Source: Cannabis sativa (lineage: Eukaryota; Streptophyta; Magnoliopsida; Rosales; Cannabaceae). Taken from it: a stretch of DNA of 64,000 nucleotides. Positions 59,326 to 64,000 of this stretch are shown in pieces. The notes below the pieces were generated by a model. The model ran no database searches, was not told the DNA's origin, and saw only the letters and a program-made list of their open reading frames with translations. The position numbers and the translations under genes are program-made. Position 1 is the first letter of the stretch. Every line of letters begins with the position of its first letter. The stretch lies in contig NC_083604.1 of the NCBI RefSeq assembly GCF_029168945.1, positions 65,364,211 to 65,428,210 of the forward strand. Direction: 5' to 3'.

Positions 59326-60588
59326 GTTTCTCTCACCCTGGTTTATTTTCACACATTGAGGACAATGTGCATTTTAGTTTGGGGGGGGGGGGGGGGAAAC
59401 TTAATTTATTTTTTTTCGCGTTTATTTGTTCTAGTTTAGTTTGTTTTAGTTTTTTTTAGTCTTGCGTGATAGCTAAATTGAAAGATGGATTGAATTGTTG
59501 TTATTCACTTGTGCAATGGATTAAAACATAACTGTGTGCTTGACTTGCAACTGTTTGAATTAAATTGGATGTGTGCTAGGAAGTGATTCATGTAGATTTA
59601 AAACATTTGCTATTCTCACATATCACCTTTTTTTTATTTGGTTTGTGGAATGATTGATTGAACATGGAATAGAATTTGTATGACATACTCTCTTGAAGCG
59701 AAATCCTTGATATTTTGTGTTTGGAAAGTGATTTAGGCAAGTTTTCTTTGGAACGATTGAGCCTTTCAAGCCTACCTATAAATTTTTACCATAGTATACC
59801 CAAAGTTGAGCCTTAGCCTGTTTTAAAATTTTTTTTTCACCGCTTAACTGAGCTGAATTCGTATCTTAAATTCTTTTCACCCTGAACGTAACTTATTATG
59901 CCATGAGCCTTGAAGCAAGTTTGGGGGGATAACTGCTGTAAGTGGAAAAATAGAGTGTAGGAATGAGAGATTGAAAAAAAAAAAAGAATAATATTGTGTG
60001 TTGTGCCTATGAAGAAAAAAAAAGAAAAAAAAGAAAAAAATGTGTCTTCTTGAAGAAAAAAGTTAAGAAAATTATGAGGTACACACATAAGAAAAATTGC
60101 AATCTCTTATTTCTGTTTTTGGGATATATGGAAAGAAAGCAAAATAAATGTCTAGGCTTGCTTGGTTAATAGTGCTTATGGTATAGTATAGCCTAAATGA
60201 CTTCTCACCTACCCATGTACCTAAGCCATGTGATGTTAACCGAAAAAGACCTATTGATTCCAAATAGAAATTTGTCAACATTAGTGGAGAGAGGTATGTC
60301 ATTCAAACTTATTGATCATGTGTTAGTGGGATGTTGGAAAGTTTAGAACAGTTGTGATATTGATGGCAATTGCGATGCTTTATGTTTGTATGAATTACTT
60401 ACTTGTAAATTGCACATTCAACTTAGTTCTTAGAGTTGGCAAGTTGAAATTCTGGTTATTGATGGATTGAAGTTGTGCAGGTGGTGGTAACAATTAAATT
60501 GTTGGAAAGTTTAGCTATCATTGTCAGTTTGTTTTTAGTTTAGTCTTAGTTTACTCGGGGACGAGTAAAGAGTCAGTTTGGGGGAGTT
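59326..60588 (+). other. Athila 3' noncoding region with three AGTTTGGGGG motifs
   Basis: No coding sequence. AGTTTG plus a 16-G run at 59377-59396, AAGTTTGGGGGG at 59918-59928, and CAGTTTGGGGGAGT at 60575-60588. The last abuts the LTR and is the polypurine tract. Antisense frames here are by-products of A/G-rich runs. Confidence 0.7.
60575..60588 (+). promoter_or_regulatory. Polypurine tract of the Athila-type element
   Basis: AGTTTGGGGGAGTT immediately before TGTTAGGC. Confidence 0.8.
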
Positions 60589-61837
60589 TGTTAGGCTATT
60601 TTTAGCCTATGTTTTGGATCCAATTTATGTGCGTTTTTAGCTGTGTTGGGATGGAATTACGCTTGTTTTTTGTGTTTTCAGGTTCTTTGGAATAAAAGAG
60701 GTCTCGGGTGCAGAAATTCGTTAAAAGACGTGCTGAGCCAAAGAAAACACAATTTTTGAGTAATTGTGCATATCTGGTCGCGGCTAAACACAACTTGGCC
60801 GCGGCTAGATCTCGAAGTTTTACAAGGCCCCAGTCGCCGCGGCGATGAAGAGTCTCGCCGCGGCCATTTAAGAGATACAGAGAGCACCTAATTTTGCAAT
60901 ATTCTCGCCGCGGCGAGAGGAAGCTTGGCCGCGGCGAGATCCCGTACGGACCAGGGGCATTTTCGTCCATCGAACCCTAAATTTCAATTATAAATAGAAA
61001 ACTGCGATTGGAAGTCTGGGAGAGCGATCAGAAACCCTAAAATACAGCTGAGAGCGGCAGGAAGAGCATAGAGATTCAAGTGAAGATCCAGAATTCATCC
61101 TCCAACAGTTCTTTTCTTTATTCCTCTTTAATTTATTTATGTTGAATATTGCTATAGGAATGGTTATGGATTTATTTCTGAACTAAATTTCCCATTTAGG
61201 GAGGATGATGATTGTTGTTTAATGTTTTGCCTAGTTAATGTTTAATTACCATTCCTCAATTCTTGTGTGTGAAATTATCTTAGTTTGTTCTTAATTTCAT
61301 GTTTAAGATTGATCACCTTGTGCATGCTCTATGATCTCAATTCAAAATCTGAAAAGTGAGAATTGAGAATGCTAAAATTAAGATAATCAATGTTCTATGT
61401 GAAACGAAAGTATTTGCATGACTTATGTGACGAGTAGATTATTGCTTAATGCTGATTTCATGTTAGTTTAATTAAGGAATTAATTAGATAACATGTGATT
61501 TAGAATCTAGAAGATCTGAAAGGAGCTAGGTTATTTCATAATCTGTCATTCACTCCAAGAATAGGATAGTAATTAAGCATTAACGATTTGGGTAAACAAC
61601 AACAGGATTCTCCTCCCTATTGTCTCATCTTGCTCAACTTTAAATTGTGTTATTAAGTTTTCTGAATTTCTTTCATATTTTACTGTTTTTAAGTAATAAT
61701 TGCTTTTGATTTACCGAATAGAATCATAAGTATAATTTAGTGGTACTTAATCCAATTCCCTGTGGGATCGACCTCACCTGTGTGAGATTTACTACTTGAT
61801 TGCGTATACTTGCGTAGTGTTTAAAATTATAGCAACA
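60589..61837 (+). repeat. 3' LTR of the Athila-type element
   Basis: 1249 bp. Differences from the 5' LTR seen by eye: TTTTCTG/TTTTTTG, GCCGAAG/GCCAAAG, GGCCGCGG/GGTCGCGG, CAAGTCC/CAATTCC and GCATAG/GCGTAG. One change hits the first GCCGCGGC site (60778), leaving five intact of six here. Confidence 0.95.
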
Positions 61838-62570
61838 GTTCCTCTTCTAAAACGGGACAAATTTACTAAGTAACAATGTCCTAAGGACGACTTGGAAAGA
61901 GAAGAAAAGAAAAATATCCCATATGCAAGTGTAGTATGGATTTTGATATGTCCTCAAGTTTGCACTAGACCTGATATTACTTTTATAGTCAATTTTCTTG
62001 GGAGATATTTATCTGATCATGATCATTGGGCTATAGCCAAGAAATTTATGCTATATTTGCAACGGAGAGTTTTATGCTTATATATAAGCATGTCGACAAT
62101 CTCTGAGTTGTTGGTTATTCATATTCAGATTTTTCGTGGTTGTGTAGATGAATTAAAGTCAACTTCTCGTTATATTTTTACTTTGGTTAGTGCAACTATT
62201 TCTTGAAAAAGTGTTATGTAGACTTTATATTGCATCATCTACTATATATGTTGAGTTTGTTGCATATTATGGGACATCTTTACATGCTTTATTTTTTAAG
62301 AATTTAATTTTAGAGATACAACTAGTTTACTCTATTTTTTCTTAATTTATTGTAAAAATAATACTGTTGTTTTATTTTCAAAGAATAATGAGATTAGTTG
62401 TGCTTTTAAACATATAAAAATAAAGTATTTCACTATTAAAGACTTGATCAAGAAAGGAGACAGTGTAATAGAATATTGCAAGACCAAGTCAATGTTAGCA
62501 GAGTCTCTAACCAAATAATTAAGTATCGTGTTGTTTAATAAACATGTTGTTGATATAGACATTTTATAAT
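61838..62570 (+). pseudogene. Copia RT end and RNase H remnant, right of the Athila insertion
   Basis: Continuation of the old copia pol after the insertion. CPKDDLEREE (near 61880), IPYASVVWI, CTRPDITFIVNFLGRYLSD (61955-62015), then GCVDELKSTSRYIFTL (62140-62190), the RNase H part AVVLFSKNNEIS-like (62360) and KHIKIKYFTIKDL (62410). LAESLTK (near 62500) is the usual end motif. Several stops. The frame joins 49054 only when the Athila element and one GTTCC copy are disregarded. Confidence 0.8.
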
Positions 62571-63247
62571 CTTTTGTTTCTTTAAGTTAGTAGGAGTTTC
62601 TTGTTCTATCATTTGAGATTACATTTATATATAATTTTCTTATTGATGTTATGAACTACATGGTTTGATTTGTGGGCCAATAATTTTTCAATTACATGGA
62701 TATTTTCAATTATGTTTTGTTATATTCTCGAGAATAATTGAATAAAAGCATTTAGTTCATATGTTCTTATGATTATTATCTTTTATGTTTAATTGCTTAA
62801 TGGCAATGATATTATGTTGGCTTAATTTTTTAAGTATATTTAGTGACATATTTATTTATTAAGTAGTGTATGGTTAATTTTACTGTTTTATTTATTAAGC
62901 ATCACGGTATCAGTGAAATTGAGAACTGATAAGGAAATTATGTTATTTTATTGATCAAATGTTGAACATATAATTCCTTACCATACTACTAGACTTATTG
63001 ACCATGTTGATTTAATACTTTGATATTTTTAATTATGAATGTCTTTTGTTTATTTAAAAATAATATCATTGTCATAGTTCAATACCAAAGGTTAAATTAG
63101 ACCGGTATGTTGAGATGCTATCAAAGATCTATCATTTTTAAAGTAGCCACAAATAATTTTCTGTTGTTCAACCAATGAGTCGTTTAAAAAAAAAAATAAT
63201 TTTGATATATAATATATATAAATTAATGTAGCCCAAGTGAGAGAATG
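62571..63247 (+). other. 3' noncoding region of the old copia element
   Basis: A/T-rich, no gene. It ends with CCAAGTGAGAGAA, a copia polypurine tract, at about 63234-63247. Confidence 0.55.
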
Positions 63248-63632
63248 TTAGATTTTTTTTTGGCTTACATTAACTTCTATTAGTTTTATTAAAACTTGAG
63301 TTTAGTGAATAGTTCTTTGTTGTGTTAGCACATATTGTCAGTGATCAATAGTTGATGGGCTTAACATCTGTGTGTGTAAAGTCTAGTTGAAGCAGAAGTA
63401 TGAGATTTTCTAGTTAACTAAAGCCTTTCATGAGCAGGTCAGTCCAACTAGGGTGATGTACTAGATAAGTCTCTTTATTTCTATAAAAACATATTGTCTC
63501 ATCACAATTGTATATTTTTGTTAATCAGATAAAATAAAAATTGCTTCTAATATAAAAACCTAGAGAGGAAGACTTAGTTGATAGTATTGCACTATTAAAT
63601 TGTATTAATTAATTACTACGAATCAAACAGGC
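63248..63632 (+). repeat. Right LTR of the old copia element (end approximate)
   Basis: Begins TGTTAGATTT after the polypurine tract. A TATA-like CTATAAAAACA lies near 63480. A plausible end is ...ATCAAACA near 63631. No matching target duplication was found. Confidence 0.5.
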
Positions 63633-64000
63633 ATACATACCTAATTATTATTTATTATTATTATTGTGTTTTATATTATATATTTTTTTTTATCTTGACA
63701 TTATTAATTTTTTTTAATATTAAAACTTTAAATTATTCAAAAAAATTTAAAATTTTATCTTAAATAATTAGTACAGCACGTACACGGTTATTAAAAAAAT
63801 AAAATAAAAAATTATGTAAATATTTTATATAAAGAAATTTAAATTTAAAATATTATAAATATTTTTAACCATATTTTTAAGTTTATTATTATTTATTTTA
63901 TATTTTAAATTGAATTCACACACCATATTTTTCGTAAAGTTTGGAAATAAAGGACCTTTATATCAAATTTACGAATCCAACTTGGTTATGTGAGTTTTGG
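63633..64000. other. A/T-rich flank
   Basis: No feature recognised. Confidence 0.4.

Larger units (their letters stand above)
49055..61837 (+). mobile_element. Athila-type Ty3/gypsy retrotransposon, complete with both LTRs
   Basis: 12,783 bp, flanked by GTTCC at 49050-49054 and 61838-61842. Order: LTR, Asp-tRNA primer site, gag, protease, RT, RNase H, integrase, solo-LTR insertion, GCCGCGGC array, ATHILA-type last ORF, polypurine tract, LTR. The LTRs are 1249 bp each and differ at five positions by eye, about 0.4 percent, so insertion was recent. Even so, gag, protease, pol and the last ORF all carry breaks. It inserted into the RT of the old copia element. Confidence 0.95.
47897..63632 (+). 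mobile_element. Old copia element split by the Athila-type insertion
   Basis: A left LTR fragment (47897 to about 48015), pol remnants on both sides of the insertion (48057-49054 and 61838-62570), a polypurine tract and a right LTR (63248 to about 63632). The left and right LTRs share TGTTAGA and a recognisable following 120 bp. Between the left LTR fragment and pol, the gag and integrase regions are missing, so a large internal deletion preceded or followed the insertion. The right end is uncertain. Confidence 0.65.

Noticed and set aside
1..64000. CRISPR arrays, rRNA, tRNA genes, bacterial-type operons
   Set aside because: None seen. The repeats found are transposon termini, microsatellites or tandem duplications.

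Overview
The window looks like repeat-rich nuclear DNA of a flowering plant, most likely a dicot. It is strongly A/T-rich and consists largely of transposable elements. Sirevirus-type and other Ty1/copia elements, an Athila-type Ty3/gypsy element, L1-type LINEs, Helitrons with CTAG ends and hairpins, and CACTA, hAT and Mutator MITEs all occur here. I found no intact host gene, tRNA, rRNA or CRISPR array. Host gene material appears only as exon fragments inside Helitrons.

Layout. 1-7962 is the 3' part of a Sirevirus-like copia element: broken pol, an env-position ORF with one stop, a triple polypurine motif and a 1.2 kb 3' LTR carrying nine hairpins. 7963-13014 holds one Helitron 3' end, a complete Helitron (9442-12683) with an LSM4 gene fragment, and two copies of a CACTA MITE. 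13976-16559 is a cluster of inverted and tandem repeats with a hAT-like MITE. 16795-17290 is a LINE 3' end. 17749-24755 is a minus-strand LTR element with nearly identical LTRs and matching 5-bp target duplications but a dead copia interior. 24761-28759 is A/T-rich DNA with no recognised gene. Two Helitrons of one family follow: 28760-31013 (+, with an EMSY-like exon) and 34336-37018 (-, with a duplicated 5' end). 38700-40720 combines a LINE RT relic, a minus-strand copia gag interrupted by a third CACTA MITE, and a primer site with LTR. 41284-46883 carries four MITEs with exact or near-exact target duplications.

47897-63632 is a three-level nest. An old copia element is split by a complete Athila-type element (49055-61837, target duplication GTTCC). 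That element contains an apparent solo LTR (55791-57274, target duplication CAACC).

Two observations stand out. First, the Athila element carries the 8-mer GCCGCGGC as pairs separated by exactly 13 bp. There are three pairs in each LTR and three more upstream of its last ORF, while the spacer sequences are unrelated. Second, the Sirevirus LTR carries three rounds of three hairpin classes whose loops stay constant while both stem arms change together. The copia and gypsy elements also seem to share an accessory domain in the same place after pol.
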